A DNA stretch of 64,000 nt from Arenibacterium halophilum (GTDB taxonomy: Bacteria > Pseudomonadota > Alphaproteobacteria > Rhodobacterales > Rhodobacteraceae), in contig NZ_VCPC01000006.1 of NCBI RefSeq assembly GCF_005938225.1, positions 1 through 64,000 of the forward strand, given 5' to 3'. Below are positions 7,596 to 16,003 of the stretch, piece by piece. How positions within the stretch are numbered: the stretch's first letter is position 1; each line of letters opens with the position of its first letter. The translations under genes and the position numbers were made by a program. Under the pieces are notes generated by a model, which saw nothing but the letters and a program-made list of their open reading frames with translations, was not told where the DNA came from and did not search any database.

Positions 7596-8609
7596 ATGCC
7601 GCGCATGACCATGATCGAAGCCATCCGCGATGCCCATGTCGTCGCGATGGAGGCCGACCCAGACGTGATCGTGATGGGCGAGGACGTGGGGTATTTCGGC
7701 GGCGTTTTCCGTTGCACCGCCGGGCTTCAGAAGCAATTCGGCGTCGCGCGATGCTTCGACACCCCGATCAGCGAACTGGGCATCGTCGGCACCGGCGTCG
7801 GCATGGCCGCCTACGGGCTGAAGCCAGTCATCGAAATCCAGTTCGCCGATTACATGTACCCCGGCTACGATCAGCTCGTCTCCGAAGCGGCCCGTCTGCG
7901 CTATCGTTCCGCAGGCGAGTTCACCTGTCCGATGGTTGTCCGAATGCCGACGGGCGGCGGCATCTTCGGTGCCCAGACCCACAGCCAGTCGCCCGAGGCG
8001 CTGTTCACCCATGTGGCCGGGCTGAAAACCGTCGTCCCCTCCACCCCGGCCGATGCAAAAGGCCTGCTGCTGGCCGCCATCGCCGATCCCGATCCGGTGA
8101 TCTTCCTGGAACCCAAGCGGCTCTATAACGGACCCTACGACGGGCATCACGACCGCCCCTCGGTCCCGTGGTCCAAGCACCCGGATGGCGAGGTCGAAGC
8201 CGGTCACTATACCATCCCCCTGGGCAAGGCACGGATCGTCCGAGAGGGCACGGATGCGACTCTCGTGACCTATGGCACCATGGTCCATGTCGCCCTGGCG
8301 GCAGTTGAAGAGGCCGGAATCGATGTCGAGGTGATCGACCTGCGCACCCTGCTGCCCCTCGATCTTGAAACCATCACCGCTTCGGTCTGCAAGACGGGCC
8401 GCTGCGTAGTGCTGCACGAGGCGACGCTGACCTCGGGCTATGGCGCCGAACTGGCCGCGCTGATCCAGCAGGACTGCTTTTACAGCCTCGAAGCGCCGAT
8501 CCTGCGCGTCGCGGGATGGGATACGCCTTACCCCCATGCGCAGGAGTGGGATTACTTCCCCGGCCCCGCCCGCGTGCGGCGGGCGCTTGAAACCGTGATG
8601 AAGGACTGA
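7596..8609 (+). CDS. bkdA2: Branched-chain 2-oxoacid dehydrogenase E1 beta subunit
   Basis: The 337-residue transketolase-type E1 beta has the pyrimidine-binding domain (GEDVGYFGGVFRCTAGL, DTPISELGIVGTGVGMAAYG, EIQFADYMYPGYDQLVSEAARLRYRSAG) and the C-terminal transketolase domain (ATLVTYGTMVHVALAA, EVIDLRTLLPLD, VLHEATLTSGYGAELAA). The text is much closer to branched-chain E1 beta than to pyruvate E1 beta. It pairs with the preceding gene to form the alpha2-beta2 E1 component. Confidence 0.93.
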   Translation: MPRMTMIEAIRDAHVVAMEADPDVIVMGEDVGYFGGVFRCTAGLQKQFGVARCFDTPISELGIVGTGVGMAAYGLKPVIEIQFADYMYPGYDQLVSEAARLRYRSAGEFTCPMVVRMPTGGGIFGAQTHSQSPEALFTHVAGLKTVVPSTPADAKGLLLAAIADPDPVIFLEPKRLYNGPYDGHHDRPSVPWSKHPDGEVEAGHYTIPLGKARIVREGTDATLVTYGTMVHVALAAVEEAGIDVEVIDLRTLLPLDLETITASVCKTGRCVVLHEATLTSGYGAELAALIQQDCFYSLEAPILRVAGWDTPYPHAQEWDYFPGPARVRRALETVMKD

Positions 8610-8613
8610 CGCC

Positions 8614-9912
8614 ATGGCCGAACAGACCTACCGATTGCCCGACATCGGCGAAGGCATCGCCGAGGCCGAACTGGCCGACTGGCTGGTCAAGGTCGGCGAT
8701 GTCGTTCAGGAAGACGACCCGATCTGCGAGGTGACGACCGACAAGGCGACAGTGGAAATCCCGGCCTCGGCCACAGGTCGCGTGACGTGGCTGGGCGGCG
8801 CGCCCGGCGACACGATCGCCATCGGCGCCGACCTCATCCGGATTGAAACCGATGCCGACGCGCCCGTGCCAGAGGCAACTCCGGCCCCCGAGCCGGAACC
8901 AGACGCGAAGACGGCGCCGGCGCCCGAACCTTCCCCCACCGCCAGACCCGACCAAAAGGCAGACGGAAAGGCCGACCGCAAAACCAACGCCCGCCGCGCG
9001 CCGCCGGCCAAGGCGATGGCAACCGCAGCCGGTGGCAAGCCGCTTGCCGCGCCCTCGGTGCGGGGACGCGCCCGCGACGAAGGCATCGACCTGCGCCGGG
9101 TGCGCGGCACCGGGCCCGCCGGTCGGATCCTTCACGAAGATCTTGACGATTTCCTCGCCCATGGCCCCGCCAGCCTGCCGAGCACCGGCCTGATCGCCCG
9201 TACCGGTACACAGGACATCCCCGTGACCGGCGTGCGCCGCGCGATTTCCGAAAAGATGGCCGAGGCCAAGCGGCACATCCCGCACTTTTCGATCATCGAA
9301 GAGGTCGAGGTCGAAGCGCTGGAGAACCTGCGCAGCCAGCTCAACGCCCAGTTCGGAGACGAGCGCGGCAAGCTGACCCTTCTGCCGTTCCTGCTCCGCG
9401 CGCTGAGCGAGGTCATCCGCGACCACCCCGAGATCAACGCGCATTACGACGACACCAACGGCGTGATCACCCGGCACGATGCCTTGCATGCGGGGATCGC
9501 AACGCAGACCGATCAGGGCCTCATGGTCCCGGTTCTGCGCCATGCCGAGGCGATGACCCTCTGGGACAGCGCCGCCGAGATCCGGCGCCTCTCCGAGGCC
9601 GCGCGCAGCCGTCGCGCCGGACCGAAGGATTTGACCGGCTCCACCCTCACCATCACCTCGCTCGGCCCGCTCGGCGCGGTCGCGACAACCCCGATCATCA
9701 ACCGTCCCGAAGTCGCCATCGTGGGCGTCAACAAGATGATGATCCGCCCGGTCTGGAACGGCACCGAATTCGTGCCGCGCCGGATGATGAACCTGTCCTG
9801 CAGCTTCGACCATCGGGTCGTCGACGGCTGGACCGCGGCCGAATTCGTGGCCGATCTGAAACGCCTGCTGGAAATCCCGGCCATGCTGTTCATGGAGTGG
9901 CGAAATGACTGA
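8614..9912 (+). CDS. bkdB: Lipoamide acyltransferase (E2) of the branched-chain dehydrogenase
   Basis: This 432-residue E2 has one lipoyl domain (residues 1-80, lipoyl-lysine at about residue 44 in EVTTDKATVEIPA) and a Pro/Ala/Lys-rich linker at about 85-145. The peripheral-subunit-binding domain follows (PSVRGRARDEGIDLRRVRGTG), and then the catalytic core, which ends in the active-site motif SFDHRVVDGWTAAEF. It accepts the branched acyl group from E1 and transfers it to CoA. It starts 4 bp after E1 beta and overlaps the E3 gene by 8 bp. Confidence 0.93.
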   Translation: MAEQTYRLPDIGEGIAEAELADWLVKVGDVVQEDDPICEVTTDKATVEIPASATGRVTWLGGAPGDTIAIGADLIRIETDADAPVPEATPAPEPEPDAKTAPAPEPSPTARPDQKADGKADRKTNARRAPPAKAMATAAGGKPLAAPSVRGRARDEGIDLRRVRGTGPAGRILHEDLDDFLAHGPASLPSTGLIARTGTQDIPVTGVRRAISEKMAEAKRHIPHFSIIEEVEVEALENLRSQLNAQFGDERGKLTLLPFLLRALSEVIRDHPEINAHYDDTNGVITRHDALHAGIATQTDQGLMVPVLRHAEAMTLWDSAAEIRRLSEAARSRRAGPKDLTGSTLTITSLGPLGAVATTPIINRPEVAIVGVNKMMIRPVWNGTEFVPRRMMNLSCSFDHRVVDGWTAAEFVADLKRLLEIPAMLFMEWRND

Positions 9913-11293
9913 TCTCCGAACCACTTTGCTTGTCATCGGGGGCGGCCCCGGCGGCTATGTCTGCGCATCCCGCGCGGCACGGCTGGGCGTTGACACGATG
10001 CTTGTCGAACGTGACCGCCTTGGCGGCACCTGCCTGAACGTGGGCTGCATCCCGTCGAAGGCATTGATCCATGCCGCAGATCTGTTTTCCAAGGCGCTCC
10101 GTCAGAGTACCGACGGAACCTGCGGCGTGCATGTGGCACAGCCCCGTCTGGACTTTGGCGAAACACGCAACTGGATGGACGGAGTCACCGCCAAGCTGCG
10201 CGCCGGGGTTGCGGGGCTGCTTGAAAAAAGCGGCGTCAAATCGGTCAGCGGCCACGCCCGGTTCCTTGATGGCAAGACCGTCGAGGTCACGGGCGACACA
10301 GGACGCATGACCATCCATGCCGAATATATCGTGATCGCCAGCGGCTCGCGCCCGGTGAACCTGCCCGGCCTGCCGACCGGCGGGCGCGTTCTCGATTCCA
10401 CCGCTGCCCTTGCCCTGACAGAGCCACCTTCCACGCTTGGCGTGATCGGTGCGGGCTATATCGGGCTGGAACTGGGCACCGCCTTTGCCAAGCTCGGCAC
10501 GAAGGTCACTCTGGTCGAAGCCGCCGAGGATATCCTTCCGCAATACGATTCCCGGCTGACCCGACCGGTCCGCCGCCGCCTGTCCGATCTCGGGATCACC
10601 CTGAAAACAGGCACGCGGGTCGAGGGTTGGGATGACGCGACCGGGACACTGACCATGTCGACCAGCGACGGGCAGGACACCGCGGACTTCGACAAGGTCC
10701 TCGTGACCATCGGGCGCACCGCCAACACCGACGGGCTTGGCCTGGAAGAACTGTCGCTCAGAATGGACGGCGGCCTGATCCATGTCGACGACCGTTGCAC
10801 CACGTCGATGCGGGGCGTCCATGCGATTGGCGATGTCACGCCCGGCCCGATGCTGGCGCATCGCGCCATCGCCCAGGCCGAAGTCGTCGCCGATGTGGTC
10901 GCAGGACACACCGCACAGTGGGACCGCCGCTGCGTGCCAGAGGTCTGCTTCACCGACCCCGAAATCGTCAGCGTCGGCCTTTCGCCCGAGATGGCAGAGG
11001 CCGAAACCGCAATCGAGGTGTCCGAATTCCCGTTCCGCGCCAGTGGTCGCGCCATGACATTGGACGATACAGATGGCTTCGTGCGGCTGGTCTGCCGCGC
11101 GTCGGATCACGTGATCCTGGGCGTGCAGGCAACGGGACCCGGCATTTCGGAACTGGCGGGCAGCTTCGCCCAGTCGATCGAAGCCGGGCTTCGCGCAGAG
11201 GACATCTCGGCCACGATCCATCCCCACCCCACGCTCAGCGAAGCCTATCAAGAGGCAGCGCTTGGCCTGAGTTCGATAGCCAACCACGGATAA
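9905..11293 (+). CDS. lpdV: Dihydrolipoyl dehydrogenase (E3)
   Basis: This 462-residue flavoprotein disulfide reductase has the N-terminal FAD motif (LVIGGGPGGYVCASRAARLG), the redox-active disulfide (GGTCLNVGCIPSKALIH), an NAD-binding fold (LGVIGAGYIGLELGTAFAKLG) and the C-terminal catalytic His-Glu pair (HPHPTLSEAYQEA). Its position as last gene after E1-E2 identifies it as the dedicated E3 of the branched-chain complex, like lpdV of Pseudomonas putida. It reoxidises dihydrolipoamide with NAD+. With this gene the complex is complete and could convert valine, leucine and isoleucine keto acids, or structurally similar catabolites, to acyl-CoAs. Confidence 0.93.
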   Translation: MTDLRTTLLVIGGGPGGYVCASRAARLGVDTMLVERDRLGGTCLNVGCIPSKALIHAADLFSKALRQSTDGTCGVHVAQPRLDFGETRNWMDGVTAKLRAGVAGLLEKSGVKSVSGHARFLDGKTVEVTGDTGRMTIHAEYIVIASGSRPVNLPGLPTGGRVLDSTAALALTEPPSTLGVIGAGYIGLELGTAFAKLGTKVTLVEAAEDILPQYDSRLTRPVRRRLSDLGITLKTGTRVEGWDDATGTLTMSTSDGQDTADFDKVLVTIGRTANTDGLGLEELSLRMDGGLIHVDDRCTTSMRGVHAIGDVTPGPMLAHRAIAQAEVVADVVAGHTAQWDRRCVPEVCFTDPEIVSVGLSPEMAEAETAIEVSEFPFRASGRAMTLDDTDGFVRLVCRASDHVILGVQATGPGISELAGSFAQSIEAGLRAEDISATIHPHPTLSEAYQEAALGLSSIANHG

Positions 11294-11320
11294 AGCGCAC
11301 AAAAAGACCACCTCCCGCCT

Positions 11321-11339
11321 GAAATACTATTGAAATACC
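11321..11339. promoter_or_regulatory. GntR-type operator C, upstream of TRAP transporter 1
   Basis: GAAATACTATTGAAATACC matches 14 of 19 positions of the shared consensus and lies 76 bp upstream of the dctP start at 11415. That spacing is almost the same as for operator B. It suggests that TRAP transporter 1 is under the same GntR regulator. Confidence 0.5.
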
Positions 11340-11414
11340 AGTTCAGGAAATGGTTAGATCGACTCGGAGTGAAAGGTCCGGGCTCCGGGTCCGGATCGAC
11401 CAAGGGAGGATAAG

Positions 11415-12410
11415 ATGAAACTCAAGTCTCTGATGCTGTCGGGTGCGGCCGCACTGACGATGCTGGCGTCGGCACCCGCTCAGGCCGACGCCGTCAAATT
11501 GCGTATGGGCTCTGCCACGGCAGACGCCGAAACCGACGTTTACAAGATCGCCTACCGCGAACTGTCCAAGGCTCTCGAGGACATGGCGCCCGGGCAGTTC
11601 GAAGTCTCCTTCTTCCCCAATCGCCAACTTGGCGACGAAAAGGAAATGGTGCAGGGCCTGCAGCTTGGCGTTCTCGACCTTGCAGCGATCACCAACTCGG
11701 TCGTGGCGAACACCGCCCCGCAATTCGTGGTGAACGATCTGCCCTTCCTCTATGCCAATCAGCAGATCGCGGCCAAGATCCTTGATGGCGACCTGGGCGA
11801 CGAACTCCTCGCGTCTCTGGACGAAAAGGGCATCGTCGGGCTGGCCTTCTGCGAGGCAGGCTATCGGCACATGCTGAACAACATCCAGCCGGTGAATTCG
11901 CCCGAAGACGTGATCGACGCCAAGTATCGCGTAATGCAAAGCCCGATCTTCATCGGCATGTTCGAAAGCCTCAAGGGCAACCCGGTGCCGATGGCCTGGG
12001 GCGATACGATAACCGCCTTTCAGCAGGGCGCCATCGACGGGCTGGAAGTGCCGGCCTGGGTCGTCGCGGGCGCGAACCTCGACGAGGTGGCCAAATACAT
12101 GAGCCTCACCCGCCATGTCTATTCCGCCGCCCCGCTGATGATGTCGAAGGCCAGCTTCAACAAGCTCTCGACCGAGCAGCAGGACGTTCTGCGCAAGGCC
12201 GCCAAACAGGCCTGCGCAGTCCAACGCGAACGCGGCGCCGAGCAGGAGGCCGAGATCGTCGAAAACCTCCGCGCCGGTGGCAAGATCGAGATCAACGAGG
12301 TCGCCGACGCGGGTCCGTTCCGCGACGCGATGCAGCCAGTCTACGAACAATACCGCGACAAGATCGGCTCCGACCGCCTTGACGCATGGCTGAACGCGGT
12401 CAAAGACTGA
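11415..12410 (+). CDS. dctP: TRAP transporter substrate-binding protein DctP (system 1)
   Basis: The 331-residue protein has a Sec signal peptide (residues 1-24, MKLKSLM then a hydrophobic stretch ending APAQA-DA). The mature protein is a DctP/TAXI-type solute receptor: FFPNRQLGDEKEMVQGLQLGVLDLAA and, later, FQQGAIDGLEVP. The arginine that holds the substrate carboxylate in this family is probably in DAKYRVMQSP. It acts in the periplasm and delivers a carboxylate to the DctQM membrane proteins encoded next. The ribosome-binding site GGGAGGATAAG is strong. The substrate is unknown; the shared operator with the monooxygenase operon suggests the pathway substrate. Confidence 0.92.
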   Translation: MKLKSLMLSGAAALTMLASAPAQADAVKLRMGSATADAETDVYKIAYRELSKALEDMAPGQFEVSFFPNRQLGDEKEMVQGLQLGVLDLAAITNSVVANTAPQFVVNDLPFLYANQQIAAKILDGDLGDELLASLDEKGIVGLAFCEAGYRHMLNNIQPVNSPEDVIDAKYRVMQSPIFIGMFESLKGNPVPMAWGDTITAFQQGAIDGLEVPAWVVAGANLDEVAKYMSLTRHVYSAAPLMMSKASFNKLSTEQQDVLRKAAKQACAVQRERGAEQEAEIVENLRAGGKIEINEVADAGPFRDAMQPVYEQYRDKIGSDRLDAWLNAVKD

Positions 12411-12434
12411 CCTGGCCCGGAAGACAAGGCGACC

Positions 12435-12944
12435 ATGATCCGATTTCTAAACCTGATCGACGGGGCAAGCCTCTGGCTTGCCCGTCTCTCTGCCGTGGCC
12501 GTGGTTCTCATGGCGGCGGGGTTCATCGTCGCGCTTCTGGCACAGGTCGTCTTCCGCTACGTCCTCAACATTCCGCTCTCGTGGTCCGAAGAACTGGCAA
12601 CCTTTCTGTTCGTCTGGTCCACGCTGCTTGCCGCCAGTTATGGCGTGCGCCGCCAGGAACACCTTCGGCTCACCTTTCTTCAGGACGTGCTGCCCCCCAC
12701 GGCGGGTCGTGCCCTGAATGGCCTGTGTCAGGCGCTGATCGCGGTCTTCGGGCTGTTCCTCATCAAGGAAGGATGGCGCCTGGCAGAGCTCGTCTGGACA
12801 AACACCTCCGCGGCGATTGGCTATCCGGTCGGCTATCTCTACATTTCCGTTCCCATCGCCGGCGGCATGATCGCGCTTCACGCGCTTGGGTGCATCGCCC
12901 GGCTGATTGCGGACAACGACACCACGCTCGGACCGACCCCATGA
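12435..12944 (+). CDS. dctQ: TRAP transporter small membrane subunit DctQ (system 1)
   Basis: This 169-residue protein has four predicted transmembrane helices, at about residues 15-40, 50-70, 90-110 and 130-155. It carries the DctQ signature (FRYVLNIPLSWSEELATFLFVWSTLLAAS, then RRQEHLRL). It scaffolds the large DctM subunit in the inner membrane. It begins 24 bp after dctP and ends in an ATGA overlap with dctM. Confidence 0.9.
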   Translation: MIRFLNLIDGASLWLARLSAVAVVLMAAGFIVALLAQVVFRYVLNIPLSWSEELATFLFVWSTLLAASYGVRRQEHLRLTFLQDVLPPTAGRALNGLCQALIAVFGLFLIKEGWRLAELVWTNTSAAIGYPVGYLYISVPIAGGMIALHALGCIARLIADNDTTLGPTP

Positions 12945-14227
12945 CAACCGTCGACCTGATCCTTCTGGGCGGCACCGCGCTGCTGCTTGTTCTTGGCCTG
13001 CCCTATGCCTTCTCGATCGGCCTGGTCAGCATCGCCGCGCTCTTTGCCATCGGGGTCGATCCGATCGTCACCGTCCAGCAGATGGTCGCGGGCCTCAACG
13101 TCTATGCCTTGCTCGCCCTGCCCTGCTTCATCATCGCGGGCGACCTGATGCACACCGGGGGCCTGTCCACGCGCCTGGTCAACGTCGCAATGATCCTTGC
13201 CGGACGGTTCCGGGGTGGCATCGGCATGGTCGCGGTTCTCTCGGCCACCATGTTCGGGGCGATCTCGGGCTCGGCTCCGGCCACGACAGCGGCCATAGGC
13301 AAGCTGATGATCCCGCAGATGGTCGAGCGCGGATATTCCCGCAACTTCGCCGCGGCTCTTGCCGCCGCTTACGGTCCGATCGGCATTCTTATCCCGCCGT
13401 CGATCCCGATGGTCATCTGGGGCATCATCTCGAACACCTCCGTCCCGCGCATGTTCTTCGCCGGGATCCTGCCGGGCCTCGTGATGACCGTGGCGCTGAT
13501 GGTTTATTGCAACATCCACGCCCGCACGACCAGCCTTGTCGTGGTGGAAAAACGCTCCGGCCTGCGCGATCTTTGCGTCGCGATCTGGGACGCCAAATGG
13601 GCGCTTCTTGCCCCGTTCATCATCCTTGGCGGTATCTATGGCGGCATCTTCACCCCGACCGAGGCGGGCGTCGTCGGCATCGCCTACGGCCTGATCGTCG
13701 GCATGTTCCTGTACGGAGAGCTCAAGCCCTCCATGCTCAAGCACATCATCCTGCGGTCAACCATGACATCGGCCAACATAGCCTTTGTCATCGCGCTGGC
13801 CACCGTCTTTGGTTGGATCGTTGCCTACGAACAGCTGGCGCAACGGGTGGCCGACACCATTCTCGGCTTCACCGACAACCGCTTCGTGGTGCTGCTGCTT
13901 CTCAACATCTTCCTGCTGGCCATCGGTATGCTGATGGACACCATCGCCATCATGATCGTCTTCGCCGGATTCCTGATCCAGCTTGGCGAGCAGCTTGGCG
14001 TCGACCCGGTGCATCTTGGCATCATGCTGATCGTGAACCTTGGCGTCGGGCTGGCAACGCCCCCTTTCGGATACACGCTCTTTACCGCTGCTGCGATCAG
14101 CCAGGTGCCGTTCGGCGGGATCGTTCGCAATCTGTGGGGCCTGCTCGCCATCGAACTGGCGGTGGTCGGGCTTGTAACGTACCTGCCCGAATTGTCGCTG
14201 ACCATGCCCCGCCTCTTCATGGACTGA
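12941..14227 (+). CDS. dctM: TRAP transporter large membrane subunit DctM (system 1)
   Basis: The 428-residue polytopic protein has about 11-12 hydrophobic helices and the usual DctM segments (LPCFIIAGDLMHTGGLSTRLVN, MFGAISGSAPATTAAIGKLMIP, IPPSIPMVIWGIISNTSVP, FTPTEAGVVGIAYGL, NLGVGLATPPFGYTLF). It is the ion-coupled translocation subunit. The start at 12941 forms the ATGA overlap with dctQ; the longer open frame upstream is the dctQ gene read in another frame. Confidence 0.92.
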   Translation: MTTVDLILLGGTALLLVLGLPYAFSIGLVSIAALFAIGVDPIVTVQQMVAGLNVYALLALPCFIIAGDLMHTGGLSTRLVNVAMILAGRFRGGIGMVAVLSATMFGAISGSAPATTAAIGKLMIPQMVERGYSRNFAAALAAAYGPIGILIPPSIPMVIWGIISNTSVPRMFFAGILPGLVMTVALMVYCNIHARTTSLVVVEKRSGLRDLCVAIWDAKWALLAPFIILGGIYGGIFTPTEAGVVGIAYGLIVGMFLYGELKPSMLKHIILRSTMTSANIAFVIALATVFGWIVAYEQLAQRVADTILGFTDNRFVVLLLLNIFLLAIGMLMDTIAIMIVFAGFLIQLGEQLGVDPVHLGIMLIVNLGVGLATPPFGYTLFTAAAISQVPFGGIVRNLWGLLAIELAVVGLVTYLPELSLTMPRLFMD

Positions 14228-14309
14228 CCTCTGGCACAGGCCCACGTTGCCCCGGCCCCAGCCTCAAAACATGCGCGCAACATGCACATTCGGTTGACCG
14301 GTATTATTT

Positions 14310-14328
14310 AGTATACTACTGGTACACT
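14310..14328. promoter_or_regulatory. GntR-type operator D, upstream of TRAP transporter 2
   Basis: AGTATACTACTGGTACACT matches 16 of 19 positions of the shared consensus. It sits in the 187-bp gap between dctM of system 1 and dctQ of system 2, 87 bp before the dctQ start. A further half-site (AGGTAT at 14331-14336) follows directly. The gap otherwise holds only an AT-rich promoter-like stretch. Confidence 0.55.
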
Positions 14329-14414
14329 ATAGGTATGGATGACAGTCCGGTTCACCGATCGACGCTTTGAGGAGGGCGCGGCGGACCCGAAAATCCAATC
14401 TTGGGGAGGAGACG

Positions 14415-14915
14415 ATGAGGCCTGTGGAAACGGTGCTCCGCCGTGTCGAAGACGTGCTGCATATCCTGGGATGCGCGGCGCTGGTCGTGATCGCGGTTTT
14501 GATCAACCTCGATATCCTGCTTCGCGTCCTGCTCGGCCGGGCGCTCGAGATGCAGTTCGAACTTACCGAATTTTACCTGATGCCCGCACTGGCGACCCTG
14601 TCGCTGGCTTGGGTCTACAGGCAGGGCGGTCACCTCGCGCTCGAGGTTGACCTCAGCCGTATCTTCGGTTCGGCGCGCGACATCGTTCGTCGGCTGGTGC
14701 AGGCGCTTGCCGCCGCCTTCTTCCTCATCGTCTGCTACGTCTCGGGCAAGTACTGCCTGAACGCCTTCCTGAACGATGACGTCAACTTTGGCGTCTACGA
14801 CTGGCCGCTCGGCTGGTCCTACCTGCCGGTGCCTCTCGGGACCGGCGTGCTGGCCCTGCGCCTGATGCACGACATGACAAGACGAGGCGCGGAAAAGCGC
14901 CCCGAACCGACATAG
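14415..14915 (+). CDS. dctQ: TRAP transporter small membrane subunit DctQ (system 2)
   Basis: This 166-residue protein has four predicted membrane helices and DctQ-like text (VIAVLINLDILLRVLLGRAL, FYLMPALATLSLAWVYRQGGHLALEVDLS). The start at ATG 14415 follows GGGGAGGAG, a better site than the ATG at 14367. The subunit order in this system is Q-P-M rather than the P-Q-M of the neighbour, so the two systems are not a recent tandem duplication. Confidence 0.88.
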   Translation: MRPVETVLRRVEDVLHILGCAALVVIAVLINLDILLRVLLGRALEMQFELTEFYLMPALATLSLAWVYRQGGHLALEVDLSRIFGSARDIVRRLVQALAAAFFLIVCYVSGKYCLNAFLNDDVNFGVYDWPLGWSYLPVPLGTGVLALRLMHDMTRRGAEKRPEPT

Positions 14916-14927
14916 GAGGAGACCCCA

Positions 14928-15938
14928 ATGAAGATGTTCAAGACCCTGTTGCCGCTCGCGGCGCTGACCACTGCACTGTCCTTCACCGCGGCCCAGGCCA
15001 CCGATCTGCGCCTCGGCGACTTCCAGTCCACCACGCATATCATCTCGGTCAACGGAACCCAGAAGTGGATGCAAGAGGTCGAGGACGCCACAGGCGGAGA
15101 GGTGACATTTACCCACTTTCCATCGGAACAGGGCGCAAAGGCAAAAGCGTTGCTGGACGCCGTGGCGAATGGCATTCTCGACGCCGCCCTGATTCAGCCG
15201 ATCTATACCAGCGACAAACTTCCGCTCTGGTCCATCGTCGGCTTGCCGGGCTTTTATACCACGGCAGGTCAGGGCACGACCGCCCTGCAGGACATGACCC
15301 GCAGCGGTCCGACCCGCGACGAGCTTCTCGCCGCTGGCGTCGTGCCGATCTTCGCCGTCGCCCTGCCCCCATATCAGGTCCTGTCGAAAGACGGTCGCAT
15401 GTCCGATCCCTCCGCGTGGACCAACAAGCAGATCCGCACCAGCGGCGCCGCGCAGGCTCTGGTCGCGCAAAGCCTCGGCGGTGTCGGGGTCAGCATCCCC
15501 GGCCCCGAAGTCTATACCGGCGTCGAGCGCGGACGCCTCGACGCGGTGCTGTTCCCGCTGCCGTCCGTGCCGGGCTACAACCTTCAGGAAGTCTCGAAAC
15601 ACATCTCGACCAACGGCGCGTTCGGCGGATCGCTCCTGATGCTGGTCATGAACAAGGACGTCTTCGAAGGCCTGCCCGCAGACCAGCAGGAAAAGCTGCT
15701 GTCGGTCGGTGACAGCGTAGCAAAGCACGTTGGCGCCTATCAGGACGAAATCGGCGGAAAGCTGGCCAGGGAATGGGCGGACTCCGGCATTGATGTCTAC
15801 ACGCTGGAAGACAAAGAGCTGGCCGCGCTCAACGATGTGATGAAGGCCGTTCAACAGGACTGGCTGGACCGCATCGGCAGCCGCAATGCGGATGCCGCCC
15901 CGACGCTCGAGCGCTATCGCGGCCTGACGGCCAACTGA
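14928..15938 (+). CDS. dctP: TRAP transporter substrate-binding protein DctP (system 2)
   Basis: This 336-residue protein has a signal peptide ending at about residue 25 (SFTAAQA-TDLRLG). It resembles the DctP superfamily in DALLDAVANGILDAALIQP and VERGRLDAVLFPLP, but it is divergent from the system 1 protein. It lacks the usual FFPxxQLG text and has TFTHFPSEQGAKAKA instead. It would bind the substrate in the periplasm. An intercistronic hairpin follows, so the binding protein can be made in excess over the membrane subunit. Confidence 0.87.
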   Translation: MKMFKTLLPLAALTTALSFTAAQATDLRLGDFQSTTHIISVNGTQKWMQEVEDATGGEVTFTHFPSEQGAKAKALLDAVANGILDAALIQPIYTSDKLPLWSIVGLPGFYTTAGQGTTALQDMTRSGPTRDELLAAGVVPIFAVALPPYQVLSKDGRMSDPSAWTNKQIRTSGAAQALVAQSLGGVGVSIPGPEVYTGVERGRLDAVLFPLPSVPGYNLQEVSKHISTNGAFGGSLLMLVMNKDVFEGLPADQQEKLLSVGDSVAKHVGAYQDEIGGKLAREWADSGIDVYTLEDKELAALNDVMKAVQQDWLDRIGSRNADAAPTLERYRGLTAN

Positions 15939-15954
15939 TCCCGCACGCCCCCTT

Positions 15955-15978
15955 GGACCGGCCCGTTGCGGCCGGTCC
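15955..15978 (+). terminator. Intercistronic hairpin after dctP (system 2)
   Basis: A perfect 9-bp stem (GGACCGGCC / GGCCGGTCC) with a 6-base loop lies 17 bp after the dctP stop and 26 bp before the dctM start. No run of T follows, so it is more likely an mRNA-stabilising or attenuating hairpin than a full terminator. Confidence 0.6.
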
Positions 15979-16003
15979 CGACTTGTCCGGATAGGAGCGT
16001 CCG

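Noticed and set aside
12386-12940. N-terminal extension of dctM
   Set aside because: The extension is the dctQ gene read in another frame; the ATGA overlap at 12941 and the start of the first membrane helix fix the real start.
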